DNA of 64,000 nt, taken from the NCBI RefSeq assembly GCF_026153515.1, contig NZ_CP110644.1, positions 3,439,501 to 3,503,500 on the forward strand, read 5' to 3'. The notes under the pieces are model-generated. The model was not told the DNA's origin. It did no database searches and saw only the letters and a list, made by a program, of their open reading frames with translations. The translations under genes were made by a program, and so were the position numbers. Origin of the DNA: Pseudomonas sp. KU26590. Lineage in GTDB: Bacteria; Pseudomonadota; Gammaproteobacteria; Pseudomonadales; Pseudomonadaceae. Positions within the stretch are counted from its first letter, which is position 1. Every line of letters begins with the position of its first letter. Below, piece after piece: positions 1 through 7,701 of the stretch.

Positions 1-5
1 GCTCC

Positions 6-899
6 ATGCCCCTCCCCGAAGACCTGCGGGTCTTCCTCACCGTGATCCGCAAGGCCGGTTTTGCAGCGGCCGCCGATGAGCTTGGCGTGTCGGCGGCTTA
101 CGTCAGCAAACGTATCCAGATCCTCGAAAAGACCCTGGCGACCCGTTTGCTGCACCGTACCAGTCGCCGTATCACGTTGACCGACGATGGCGAGCGTGTA
201 AAAGGCTGGGCGGCGCGGATCCTGGAAGACTTTCAGCATCTGTCCGACCAGTTGATCGATGCCCATGACAACCCCTGTGGCCGACTGCATATCTGCAGCA
301 CCTTCGGATTTGGCCGCCATCACGTGGCACCCGCGCTGGCGTTGCTGACCGACCGATACCCTGAGCTGGAAATCCGCCTGGACCTGTTCGACCGGGTGGT
401 GGATATCGTCAACGAAGGCTTCGATCTGGAAATTCGCGTGGGTGACGACATTCCCGGCCAGCACATAGGGCGTCAGTTGGTCAGCAACCGACGCATCCTG
501 TGCGCGGCCCCCGGCTACCTCGAACGCCATGGAGCACCCCAGCAACTGAGTGACCTGGAGCACCATGAGTGCCTCGTTTTGAAGGAGCGCGATAACGCGT
601 TCGGGGTCTGGGTGCTGGAGCGCGACGGCCAGCAGGAAAGCGTGCGGGTAGGCGGCCCCTTGTCATCCAACAGCGGCGAGATCGTGTTGCAGTGGGCGTT
701 GCATGGGCGAGGTGTGTTCCTGCGTTCGCTGTGGGATGTGAAACCATTACTCGAGCAGGGCAGGCTGGTTCAGGTGCTCCACGATTACGGGCAAAGCGCC
801 AACGTGTGGGCCGTCTACCCCACGCGGCTTGCTCACTCGGGAAAGCTGCGGGCCTGCGTCAAATTTCTTGTGGCGCACTTCGCGCAGCTGTCGATCTGA
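6..899 (+). CDS. LysR-family transcriptional regulator (DmlR/TtdR-like)
   Basis: This is a DNA-binding regulator of about 297 residues, the usual LysR length. The N-terminal winged helix-turn-helix covers roughly residues 5-64, with the typical stretch SAAYVSKRIQILEK followed by LLHRTSRRITLT. The remainder is a LysR substrate-binding domain; the TSRR pattern and overall style resemble the DmlR/TtdR branch, which often controls genes for dicarboxylic or hydroxy acids. It points towards the leuD-like gene, 60 bp away on the opposite strand, so the two converge. A role in controlling the leuCD-like pair or the hexarate genes is inferred from position only. Only five bases lie upstream, so the promoter is outside the window and a slightly earlier start cannot be excluded. 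Confidence 0.85.
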   Translation: MPLPEDLRVFLTVIRKAGFAAAADELGVSAAYVSKRIQILEKTLATRLLHRTSRRITLTDDGERVKGWAARILEDFQHLSDQLIDAHDNPCGRLHICSTFGFGRHHVAPALALLTDRYPELEIRLDLFDRVVDIVNEGFDLEIRVGDDIPGQHIGRQLVSNRRILCAAPGYLERHGAPQQLSDLEHHECLVLKERDNAFGVWVLERDGQQESVRVGGPLSSNSGEIVLQWALHGRGVFLRSLWDVKPLLEQGRLVQVLHDYGQSANVWAVYPTRLAHSGKLRACVKFLVAHFAQLSI

Positions 900-959
900 A
901 CAAGGCGGGCCGCACAGGATTGTGCGACCGACCGCGCATCTATCGAGATACCCCTTACT

Positions 960-1574
960 TCAAGACAGCCACGGGTTTGCGACCAGATGCTCGCGTTCAA
1001 ACGCCAGTATCTGGTCGCTGCGCTGCAGGGTGCTGCCGATGGCATCCAGTCCAAGCAACAGTGCGGTTTTGCGCAGCGTGTCGATCTGGAAGCGAACCAC
1101 TTCATGGCCGTGCAGCAGGATGGTTTGTTCTTGCAGGTCGATCGATATCTCGGACGTCTCCGGCTGCCCGACGATCTCGCCGATGCGTTGCACGGTGGCC
1201 GCCTCAAGGCTGATCAGCAGCACACCGTTACGCTGGCAGTTGTCGTAAAAAATGCCGGCGAAGCTCGTGCCAATCAGCGCACGAATGCCCCTCTGCTTGA
1301 GGCCCCACACGGCATGTTCTCGGCTGGAACCGCAGCCAAAGTTAGGGCCAACCACCATGAAGCGCGCACGCTGCCAGGCGGGTTGGTTGAGCACAAATGC
1401 AGGGTCTGGCTGCCCTGAGGGCAAAAAGCGCACGTCATGAAACAGCCCCTGGTCCAGGCCGTTGCGATCAATCCCTTTGAGGAATTGCTTGGGCATGATC
1501 ACGTCAGTGTCGATATTGGCCGCCAACATCGGCGCGGCGGCGCCGGTGACGCGGGTGAAGGGGTTCATGCTCAT
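960..1574 (-). CDS. Aconitase-superfamily hydro-lyase small subunit (LeuD-like)
   Basis: This is the swivel-domain subunit that pairs with a LeuC-like catalytic subunit to form a [4Fe-4S] hydro-lyase. The family signature NIDTDVIMPKQFLKGI lies near the N-terminus, and FGCGSSREHAVWGL in the middle is the substrate-binding loop. The protein is about 204 residues, normal for LeuD. The ATG at 1574-1572 overlaps the leuC-like TGA as ATGA, so the two are translationally coupled; a second in-frame ATG lies two codons on, at 1568. Annotation as 3-isopropylmalate dehydratase is by family only. The setting in a hexarate locus suggests a paralogue acting on another 2-hydroxy acid, for example a dimethylmalate- or citramalate-type substrate. 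Confidence 0.85.
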   Translation of the reverse strand: MSMNPFTRVTGAAAPMLAANIDTDVIMPKQFLKGIDRNGLDQGLFHDVRFLPSGQPDPAFVLNQPAWQRARFMVVGPNFGCGSSREHAVWGLKQRGIRALIGTSFAGIFYDNCQRNGVLLISLEAATVQRIGEIVGQPETSEISIDLQEQTILLHGHEVVRFQIDTLRKTALLLGLDAIGSTLQRSDQILAFEREHLVANPWLS

Positions 1575-3019
1575 ACGCGTTCTCCGGATTGCCGGACATC
1601 CGTCAGATGCCCGCTGATTGCAGCCGCTGCCACCATTGCCGGGCTCATCAAGTGGGTGCGTGCTCCAGCACCCTGGCGGCCTTCGAAATTGCGATTGGTA
1701 CTCGACGCGCAGCGGTTGCCCGGGGCGAGCACATCGTCGTTCATGGCCAGGCACATGGAGCAGCCCGATTGACGCCATTCGAATCCGGCATCCCGAAAAA
1801 TGGCTGCCAGCCCCTCCGCTTCAGCCTGATCGCGAACGGCGGTGGAGCCTGGCACGACCATCGCCCGCACGTGCGTTGCCACTCGCCTGCCGCGGATCAC
1901 GCTGGCTGCATCACGCAGGTCTTCAATACGGGCATTCGTGCAGGATCCGATGAATGCATGGCTGATGACGATTTCATTCAAAGGCTCGCCCGCCGTGAGT
2001 CCCATGTAGGTCAGGGCGCGCTGCATGTCGCGGCGCAGGATGAGATCACTGACCTGCAGCGGGTCCGGAACCCGTGCATCAATGGCCCCGACCTGATCGG
2101 GGCTCGTACCCCATGTGATCATCGGGAGGAGGGTGCTGACGTCGAGCGTTACCTCATGGTCAAACACGGCACCGGGGTCGCTGCACAAGCTGCGCCACAC
2201 CTCCACCGCACGCCGCCATTGATCACCCTTTGGCGCGCGCGGCTTGCCTTCAAGGTAGTCAAACACCTTCTGGTCCGGTGCCATGAACGCGCCACGCGCG
2301 CCGGCTTCGACGGCCATGTTGCAGATGGTCATGCGCGCTTCGACGCTGAGGGCATCAATGGTCGATCCGGCAAACTCGATGGCAAAACCCGTGGCCCCGG
2401 AGGCGCCGATCTGACCGATCAGGGCCATGATGACGTCCTTGGAGGTCAGGCCAGGCGGCAAGGCACCCATGACGCTGACGCGCATGGTTTTCAGGCGTTT
2501 GTAGACGAGTGTTTGCGTGGCCAGGAGATGCTCGATCTCAGACGTGCCGATGCCAAACCCGAAGGCACCGAGTGCCCCGTAAGTCGTGGTGTGACTGTCG
2601 CCCGCAGCAATGACCATCCCGGGGAGAATGAAGCCCTGTTCGGGGGCGACGACGTGCTCGATGCCCTGGCGCTTATCAAGGATGTCCAGCAGTTCGATGC
2701 CGAAATCCTCACAGTTCTCGGCCAGATAGGACACCTGCCGCGCACCGCCCGCATCGGGCATCACGGCGGTGCGTTCAGGCGCGGTCGGGTTGACGTGATC
2801 GACTACCGCCAATGCCGTACCCGGGCGCCATACCGTTCGCCCGGCTTGACGCAAACCGCTGAACGCCTGAGGACTGGTGTATTCGTTGATGACCTGACGA
2901 TCGATGTACAGCAGTACATGACCCTGGTCGTCCAGCGAGCACACCATGTGCGCATCGATGTGCTTTTGATAGAGGGTTTTGGGGCTGTTCATGATGAACT
3001 CTCGGATGGGGACACTCAC
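1571..3019 (-). CDS. Aconitase-superfamily hydro-lyase large subunit (LeuC-like)
   Basis: This is the catalytic subunit of a dehydratase/isomerase carrying a [4Fe-4S] cluster. The three cluster ligands are visible as Cys360 (IGSCTNARIEDL) and Cys420/Cys423 (SGCSMCLAMN); their 60-and-3 residue spacing matches LeuC. The substrate and metal loop GDSHTTTYGALGAFGFGIG is intact near residue 140. The GTG start at 3019 is preceded by AAGG at a good distance; an internal ATG at 2992 is a weaker alternative. The gene leads a two-gene operon with the leuD-like subunit and stands divergent from a hexarate permease. Whether it makes leucine precursors is doubtful, because the neighbours are all sugar-acid genes. 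Confidence 0.85.
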   Translation of the reverse strand: MSVPIREFIMNSPKTLYQKHIDAHMVCSLDDQGHVLLYIDRQVINEYTSPQAFSGLRQAGRTVWRPGTALAVVDHVNPTAPERTAVMPDAGGARQVSYLAENCEDFGIELLDILDKRQGIEHVVAPEQGFILPGMVIAAGDSHTTTYGALGAFGFGIGTSEIEHLLATQTLVYKRLKTMRVSVMGALPPGLTSKDVIMALIGQIGASGATGFAIEFAGSTIDALSVEARMTICNMAVEAGARGAFMAPDQKVFDYLEGKPRAPKGDQWRRAVEVWRSLCSDPGAVFDHEVTLDVSTLLPMITWGTSPDQVGAIDARVPDPLQVSDLILRRDMQRALTYMGLTAGEPLNEIVISHAFIGSCTNARIEDLRDAASVIRGRRVATHVRAMVVPGSTAVRDQAEAEGLAAIFRDAGFEWRQSGCSMCLAMNDDVLAPGNRCASSTNRNFEGRQGAGARTHLMSPAMVAAAAISGHLTDVRQSGERV

Positions 3020-3179
3020 GGGGACACCTTCAACAGGATAGGGACCGGGGTGTTGCCATCAAGAGCAGGTTCGCAATCCATGAATCTACGGTTCGTGTGC
3101 GACCGACGAGATGAGTCGGCCGCTGAATAACCTTTCGATCACCGCCTCACGGGCGCAAAAGTGATAAACGGTCAGTTAA

Positions 3180-3270
3180 TGATTGCGCAATCAATGTAGT
3201 ATTTTCGTTGGCTGGGTGTGATCTGTGAGGTGAGCACTCTTTTTTTAGCTTCGCATGATTGCGCAATCAT
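3180..3270. promoter_or_regulatory. Divergent promoter region with two identical dyad operators
   Basis: The 321-bp gap between the leuC-like gene and the permease contains two perfect palindromes. TGATTGCGCAATCA lies at 3180-3193 and ATGATTGCGCAATCAT at 3255-3270, with centres 76 bp apart, about seven helical turns. The identical 14-bp core and the phasing are directly visible and suggest a dimeric repressor binding both sites, perhaps with looping. Symmetric GC-centred sites occur in LacI- and GntR-type operators, so the LacI-family gene at 6170 is the obvious candidate; the LysR gene at 6 is less likely. No other gene is seen in this gap. Confidence 0.7.
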
Positions 3271-3340
3271 CGGCTGCCGACGCTCAGGTTGACGGGGCTG
3301 CCAACGCCACCTGCCACACATCACAATAAGGAAAATAAAA

Positions 3341-4711
3341 GTGATCCAGAACACGCTGCAACCCAGGACAAACGTCCGCTATCTCATGCTTGCGATGATA
3401 TTTATCGTGACTGTTTTCAATTACGTCGACCGCGCGACGTTGTCGATTGCTGCCCCCTCCATGCGCACTGACCTGAGCTTCGACGCCGTCACCATGGGCA
3501 TCGCTTTCTCCGCATTCGGCTGGGCTTACACCAGCATGCAAATCCCCGGAGGCATCGTCCTCGACCGGTACGGCTCCCGCGCGGTGCTCGGATTGAGCTT
3601 GATTATCTGGTCGGCGCTGACCTATCTGCAGGGCTACGTCGACCTGTTCAGCTCCGCATTTCTGGTGCTGTTTGTGCTGCGCTTTCTGATGGGGGTCGCT
3701 GAATCCCCGGCGTTTCCGGCTAATAACCGCCTGACCGTCATGTGGTTTCCTCGCCATGAACGTGGCCTGGCGACGGCGGTTTTCCAGTCGGCGCAATATT
3801 TCGCCCTCGCTGTTTTCACGCCTCTGATGGTGCTGTTGCTCAACAGCTTCGGCTGGCAGCACGTGTTTTTCTGGACGGGCGGGGCAGGGATCCTGATCGG
3901 TCTGCTGTGGTTCAGGATGGTCCGTGAGCCGCGCAGTGACAAACGCGCCAATCAGGCCGAAATCGATTACATCGAGGCAGGCGGTGGGTTGCCTGACATG
4001 GGTGACGTAAAGACCCCCTTCAGTTGGAAGCGCGTTCGTGCGATCGGCGGTAACCGGATGATGCTGGGGGTGTACCTCGGCCAGTTCTGTCTGACGTCGA
4101 TCACCTGGTTTTTCCTGACCTGGTTTCCGACTTATCTGATTGAAGCCAAAGGCATGACCATGCTCAAAGTGGGCCTCGTCGCGGCCATCCCGCCCATCGC
4201 CGGCTGCCTGGGTGGCATGATCGGTGGCATCTGGTCCGACTGGATGCTCAAGAAGGGCTTCAGCCTGACGACCGCCCGCAAGACTCCGATTATCTGTGGG
4301 CTGTTGCTGTCCAGCAGCATCGTCATTGCCAACTACACCCAGTCTGTCGCGCTCGTGATCGCTGTGATGTCGCTGGCGTTTTTCGCCAAGGGCGTCGGCA
4401 ATCTCGGTTGGTGCATTGTCGGGGACGTCTCGCCCAAACGTGCCATGGGCATCAGCGGTGCAATGTTCAACTTCTGCGGCAACATCGCCAGCATCGTGAC
4501 GCCCATTGCCATCGGCGTGCTGGTCAACCAGATGGGATCGTTCGATTCGGCACTGATCTACGTCGCCGCCATGGGCCTGCTCGGTGCATTCGCCTACCTG
4601 GTCATTGTCGGGCCGCTGACTCGTCTGGAGATCGACGACCTCGACGACGATGCGGTGGCTCCGGTTGTCGAGGCGCCCACAAAACCGGATCTCGCGAACT
4701 CTCGCGCGTGA
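3341..4711 (+). CDS. MFS hexarate permease (GarP/GudP-like, anion:cation symporter family)
   Basis: This is an inner-membrane 12-helix transporter of the ACS family, which includes the glucarate/galactarate permeases GudP and GarP. The early motif FNYVDRATLSIAAPSM and the loop DRYGSRAVLG between helices 2 and 3 are family hallmarks, as is MGVAESPAFPANNRL in helix 4. The 456-residue length is normal. It starts at GTG 3341 behind AAGGA. Its partner downstream, 40 bp away, is an enolase-superfamily dehydratase, so uptake of L-talarate, galactarate or glucarate is likely. The upstream gap carries the two palindromes. The acidic C-terminal tail (DDLDDD) is not conserved in the core fold. Confidence 0.85.
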   Translation: MIQNTLQPRTNVRYLMLAMIFIVTVFNYVDRATLSIAAPSMRTDLSFDAVTMGIAFSAFGWAYTSMQIPGGIVLDRYGSRAVLGLSLIIWSALTYLQGYVDLFSSAFLVLFVLRFLMGVAESPAFPANNRLTVMWFPRHERGLATAVFQSAQYFALAVFTPLMVLLLNSFGWQHVFFWTGGAGILIGLLWFRMVREPRSDKRANQAEIDYIEAGGGLPDMGDVKTPFSWKRVRAIGGNRMMLGVYLGQFCLTSITWFFLTWFPTYLIEAKGMTMLKVGLVAAIPPIAGCLGGMIGGIWSDWMLKKGFSLTTARKTPIICGLLLSSSIVIANYTQSVALVIAVMSLAFFAKGVGNLGWCIVGDVSPKRAMGISGAMFNFCGNIASIVTPIAIGVLVNQMGSFDSALIYVAAMGLLGAFAYLVIVGPLTRLEIDDLDDDAVAPVVEAPTKPDLANSRA

Positions 4712-4751
4712 ATTTCCCAACAGACACTTCTTCAAGACCAAGGAACGCACC

Positions 4752-5912
4752 ATGCCCGTAGAACAAAAACACACCACGTCTTCCGACGATGACCAGATTG
4801 CCTGGGTGAAAGTGTCGTCGGTGTTCTTGCCTCTGGCCAACCCGATCAGCGACGCCAAGGTGCTGACCGGCCGGCAGAAGCCGATGACCGAAATCGCCAT
4901 TCTGGTGGCCGAGATCGAAACCAGAGATGGCCACCGGGGCCTGGGTTTCAGCTACTCCAAACGTGCCGGCGGCCCGGGCCAGTTTGCCCATGCCAATGAG
5001 ATTGCGCCTGCGTTGATCGGAGAAAACCCCAGCGACATCGCCAAGCTGTGGACCAAATTGTGCTGGGCGGGGGCTTCGGTGGGCCGCAGCGGTCTGTCGA
5101 CTCAGGCCATCGGCGCCTTTGACGTTGCGTTGTGGGACCTGAAAGCCAAACGCGCCAACTTGTCGCTCGCCCGCTTGCTCGGCGCTCATCGGGATTCGGT
5201 GCGCTGCTACAACACATCAGGCGGCTTCCTGCATACGCCGCTGGATCAGTTGCTGCACAACACCGATATGTCGCGGGAAAAGGGCATCGGCGGCATCAAG
5301 CTGAAGGTGGGGCAACCCGATTGGGCGCTTGATCTGCACAGGGTTGCGAGCGTGCGCAAACATCTGGGTGATGACTTCCCGTTGATGGTCGATGCCAATC
5401 AGCAGTGGGATCGTCCGACTGCGCAGCGAATGTGCCGGCGCTTCGAGGAATTCAACCTGATCTGGATCGAGGAACCGCTCGATTGCTACGACGCCGAAGG
5501 GCACGCGGCGCTGGCCCAACAGTTTGATACACCGATCGCGACAGGGGAGATGCTCACCAGCGTTGCGGAGCACGCTGAGTTCATTAATAAGCGCGGCGCC
5601 GACTTTCTCATGCCGGACGCCCCACGGGTGGGTGGTATCACGCCGTATCTGAAGGTCGCGGCCATGGCCGAGCAGGCCGGGATAATGCTGGCGCCGCATT
5701 TTGCCATGGAACTGCATGTTCACCTGGCCGCTGCCTACCCAACGGAGCCATGGGTCGAGCATTTCGAATGGCTGGAACCGTTGTTCAACGAGCGCCTGGA
5801 AACCCGCGACGGACGCATGCTGGTGCCGAACCGCCCAGGCCTCGGGCTCTCTCTGAGCGAGCAAACCCGCGCGTGGACCGCGCAGGTCGCTGAGGTGGGT
5901 TCGCGGCCCTGA
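4752..5912 (+). CDS. Enolase-superfamily L-talarate/galactarate dehydratase-like protein
   Basis: This is a mandelate-racemase subgroup enzyme expected to dehydrate a hexarate to 5-keto-4-deoxy-glucarate. The active-site pieces can be read in order: the catalytic lysines in GGIKLKVGQPD, metal ligands in VDANQQWDR, IEEPLDCYD and ATGEML, and a C-terminal histidine in LAPHFAMELHVHLA. The C-terminal part (DFLMPDAPRVGGI, then WVEHFEWLEPLFNER) resembles characterised L-talarate/galactarate dehydratases more than GudD. The protein is 386 residues from ATG 4752. It follows the permease with a 40-bp gap and probably shares its transcript. Related acid-sugar dehydratases cannot be excluded by reading alone. 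Confidence 0.8.
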   Translation: MPVEQKHTTSSDDDQIAWVKVSSVFLPLANPISDAKVLTGRQKPMTEIAILVAEIETRDGHRGLGFSYSKRAGGPGQFAHANEIAPALIGENPSDIAKLWTKLCWAGASVGRSGLSTQAIGAFDVALWDLKAKRANLSLARLLGAHRDSVRCYNTSGGFLHTPLDQLLHNTDMSREKGIGGIKLKVGQPDWALDLHRVASVRKHLGDDFPLMVDANQQWDRPTAQRMCRRFEEFNLIWIEEPLDCYDAEGHAALAQQFDTPIATGEMLTSVAEHAEFINKRGADFLMPDAPRVGGITPYLKVAAMAEQAGIMLAPHFAMELHVHLAAAYPTEPWVEHFEWLEPLFNERLETRDGRMLVPNRPGLGLSLSEQTRAWTAQVAEVGSRP

Positions 5913-5933
5913 CCGGCGATATTCGGCAAGGGC

Positions 5934-5963
5934 GTGGCAGCGGTGGGCTGGACCCGCTGCCAC
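5934..5963. terminator. 10-bp perfect inverted repeat after the dehydratase gene
   Basis: Arms GTGGCAGCGG (5934-5943) and CCGCTGCCAC (5954-5963) enclose a 10-base loop just downstream of the dehydratase stop. There is no T-run, so this may be a factor-dependent terminator or an mRNA-stabilising hairpin. The rest of the 5913-6169 gap shows nothing else clear. Confidence 0.4.
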
Positions 5964-6169
5964 GCTCGTTGTATGCCACTTCGATGAGATGGACCGCCGC
6001 AGCGCAGCGTCCGGCCATCACGCTGCTCGATATCCGTATTCAGTTCCCGGTCGGGTGAGCGGGCCATTTATTTAACCGGGTGCTTGTCGCCCCAAGCTTT
6101 GTTAAATTCCCCCTCGACACAGCTTGTCTCAGAGCTGAGCCAACCCCAGTGTTGAATTCGGAATCCTTC

Positions 6170-7222
6170 ATGCCCAAGAAACCAGGCGGGCCTGCCCAGC
6201 AGGAACTGTCGTCCGTGCCGAAAAAACCCTCCAGCCCTACCTTGATTGATGTTGCCAAAGTAGCGGGCGTGTCGCCCATGACGGTTTCGCGGGCGTTGCA
6301 CCGGCCTGATCTGGTGAGCGAGGACACCCGCGAGAAGGTGCGCGAAGCCGTTCGAAAGACCGGCTATGTGCCGAACATGCTGGCGGGAGGGCTGGCGAGC
6401 AACAAGAGTCGTCTGGTGGCGATCTTTTTGCCCACCATCGCCAACAGCATTTTCGCCGACACGGTTCAAGCCTTGATGGACCGACTGACTCAAGCAGGCT
6501 ATCAGACCCTCCTCGGGCTTACCGGGTACGACGCGGAGCAGGAAGAAAAACTCCTGGAGGCGGTATTGGGACGTCGACCGGACGGTATCGTGCTGACCGG
6601 TACTTTACACACCGCATCCAGTCGCACCCGATTGGCTCAAGCAGGTATTCCCGTAGTGGAAGCATGGGACTTGAGCGAAGATCCCATCGACATGCTGGTG
6701 GGCTTCTCCCACGAACGCGTTGGTGAAGAAACGGCTCGGCATTTGCTGCACAAAGGCTACAAGCGCTTTTCTGTCGTGGCGATCAGCGATCCCCGGGGTA
6801 TGCGTCGGTGCAATAGCCTGATCGCCGAACTCAAAAAGCACGGCATCACCGACGTGCCCATGCAACTGCTCGCACCTCCGGCAACGTTGCAAGTGGGACG
6901 GGAAGGGCTGGCAGGACTGCTCGGCCGAGGCATCAGCACCGACGTCGTTGTGTGCAGCTCCGACACCGTCGCTCAGGGGGTTCTGGCCGAGGCGGCAAGT
7001 CGTGGCCTTCAGGTTCCCGGGGATCTGGCGGTCATGGGCTTTGGTGATCTCAGCAGCGCAGCTCAGGTTTACCCTGCGTTGTCGACGGTCAGCGTCAATG
7101 GGAGTCGCATCGGGTTACAAGTTGCCCAGGCCTTGCTGGATCGGTTTCATGAACACACCTCCAGCAGCAGTCGTATTCGCGTCGACACCGGTTTTGCATT
7201 GATCGACCGCGCCAGTACTTGA
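6170..7222 (+). CDS. LacI-family transcriptional repressor (GntR/gluconate-type)
   Basis: This is a LacI-type regulator: the N-terminal helix-turn-helix is seen as TLIDVAKVAGVSPMTVSRAL, followed by a hinge and a periplasmic-binding-protein-like effector domain ending in VMGFGDLSSAAQVYPALSTV. The chosen ATG at 6170 gives 350 residues with a short 24-residue leader before the HTH; an upstream GTG in the same frame (6080) would add 30 unconvincing residues. The family usually represses sugar or sugar-acid genes and is released by the substrate or a catabolic intermediate. Lying directly after the permease and dehydratase, it is the best candidate to bind the two dyads at 3180-3270; this is inference. 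Confidence 0.85.
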   Translation: MPKKPGGPAQQELSSVPKKPSSPTLIDVAKVAGVSPMTVSRALHRPDLVSEDTREKVREAVRKTGYVPNMLAGGLASNKSRLVAIFLPTIANSIFADTVQALMDRLTQAGYQTLLGLTGYDAEQEEKLLEAVLGRRPDGIVLTGTLHTASSRTRLAQAGIPVVEAWDLSEDPIDMLVGFSHERVGEETARHLLHKGYKRFSVVAISDPRGMRRCNSLIAELKKHGITDVPMQLLAPPATLQVGREGLAGLLGRGISTDVVVCSSDTVAQGVLAEAASRGLQVPGDLAVMGFGDLSSAAQVYPALSTVSVNGSRIGLQVAQALLDRFHEHTSSSSRIRVDTGFALIDRAST

Positions 7223-7291
7223 TGGGCGATTCTGTTAATCAGCCTGTGCCACGAGCAACGCCTCATCCTTCTCCTGGCTTTTGGATCTAAA

Positions 7292-7618
7292 GTGACGAAT
7301 CTCCTGTTCATCTGTAGTCGTAACCAGTGGCGAAGCCCTACAGCGGAAGCGATGTGGCGCCGTCGACCCGGTTTCAATGTGCGTTCGGCGGGCACCAGTT
7401 CCAGTGCACGCAAGCAAGTTGGGCCTGCGGACATTCGCTGGGCAGAAGTGATCTTCGTCATGGAGCGTAAACACCTGCAGCGGCTTCGCGCAGAGTACGC
7501 TCGGCTTCTTGAACACAAGCTCATCCACGTTCTGGAGATCCCTGACGATTTTCAATATATGGATGCCGAACTGGTGGACCTGCTGGAGAGTGGGGTGGGT
7601 GAGTACCTCGGGCGGTAG
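7292..7618 (+). CDS. Low-molecular-weight protein tyrosine phosphatase-like protein
   Basis: This is a small 108-residue protein that begins with FICSRNQWRSPTAEAMW, matching the phosphatase loop (C-X5-R-S) of low-molecular-weight tyrosine phosphatases and arsenate reductases: Cys at residue 8 and Arg at residue 14. Family members are often about 150 residues; this short version is common in Pseudomonas and lacks the canonical C-terminal DPY motif, though an IPDDFQYMD stretch may replace it. Translation begins at GTG 7292. It is followed by a strong bidirectional terminator. Substrate is unknown and there is no obvious partner among its sugar-acid neighbours. Confidence 0.75.
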   Translation: MTNLLFICSRNQWRSPTAEAMWRRRPGFNVRSAGTSSSARKQVGPADIRWAEVIFVMERKHLQRLRAEYARLLEHKLIHVLEIPDDFQYMDAELVDLLESGVGEYLGR

Positions 7619-7652
7619 GCACTTCGCCGGCGAGTTGCGATTAACGGATGAT

Positions 7653-7679
7653 AAAAACCGCCCCAATCGGGCGGTTTTT
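7653..7679. terminator. Bidirectional rho-independent terminator
   Basis: Perfect 11-bp arms AAAAACCGCCC (7653-7663) and GGGCGGTTTTT (7669-7679) flank a five-base loop. A-tract and T-tract on either side let it serve both the phosphatase gene (+) and the dehydrogenase operon (-), which converge here. Confidence 0.92.
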
Positions 7680-7701
7680 CATGGCTCCCTCGGCTTGGCC
7701 G

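Noticed and set aside
1589..3130. 513-codon forward frame opposite the leuC-like gene
   Set aside because: It is the antisense shadow of leuC, which has intact catalytic motifs. High GC creates such open frames.
3180..3270. The palindromes as a CRISPR-like or REP array
   Set aside because: Only two copies with unequal surroundings, no array structure and no cas genes; operator sites are more likely.
3284..4900. 538-codon reverse frame opposite the hexarate permease
   Set aside because: Antisense shadow; the composition is His/Asp/Arg-rich with no recognisable fold, while the + strand encodes a clear MFS protein.
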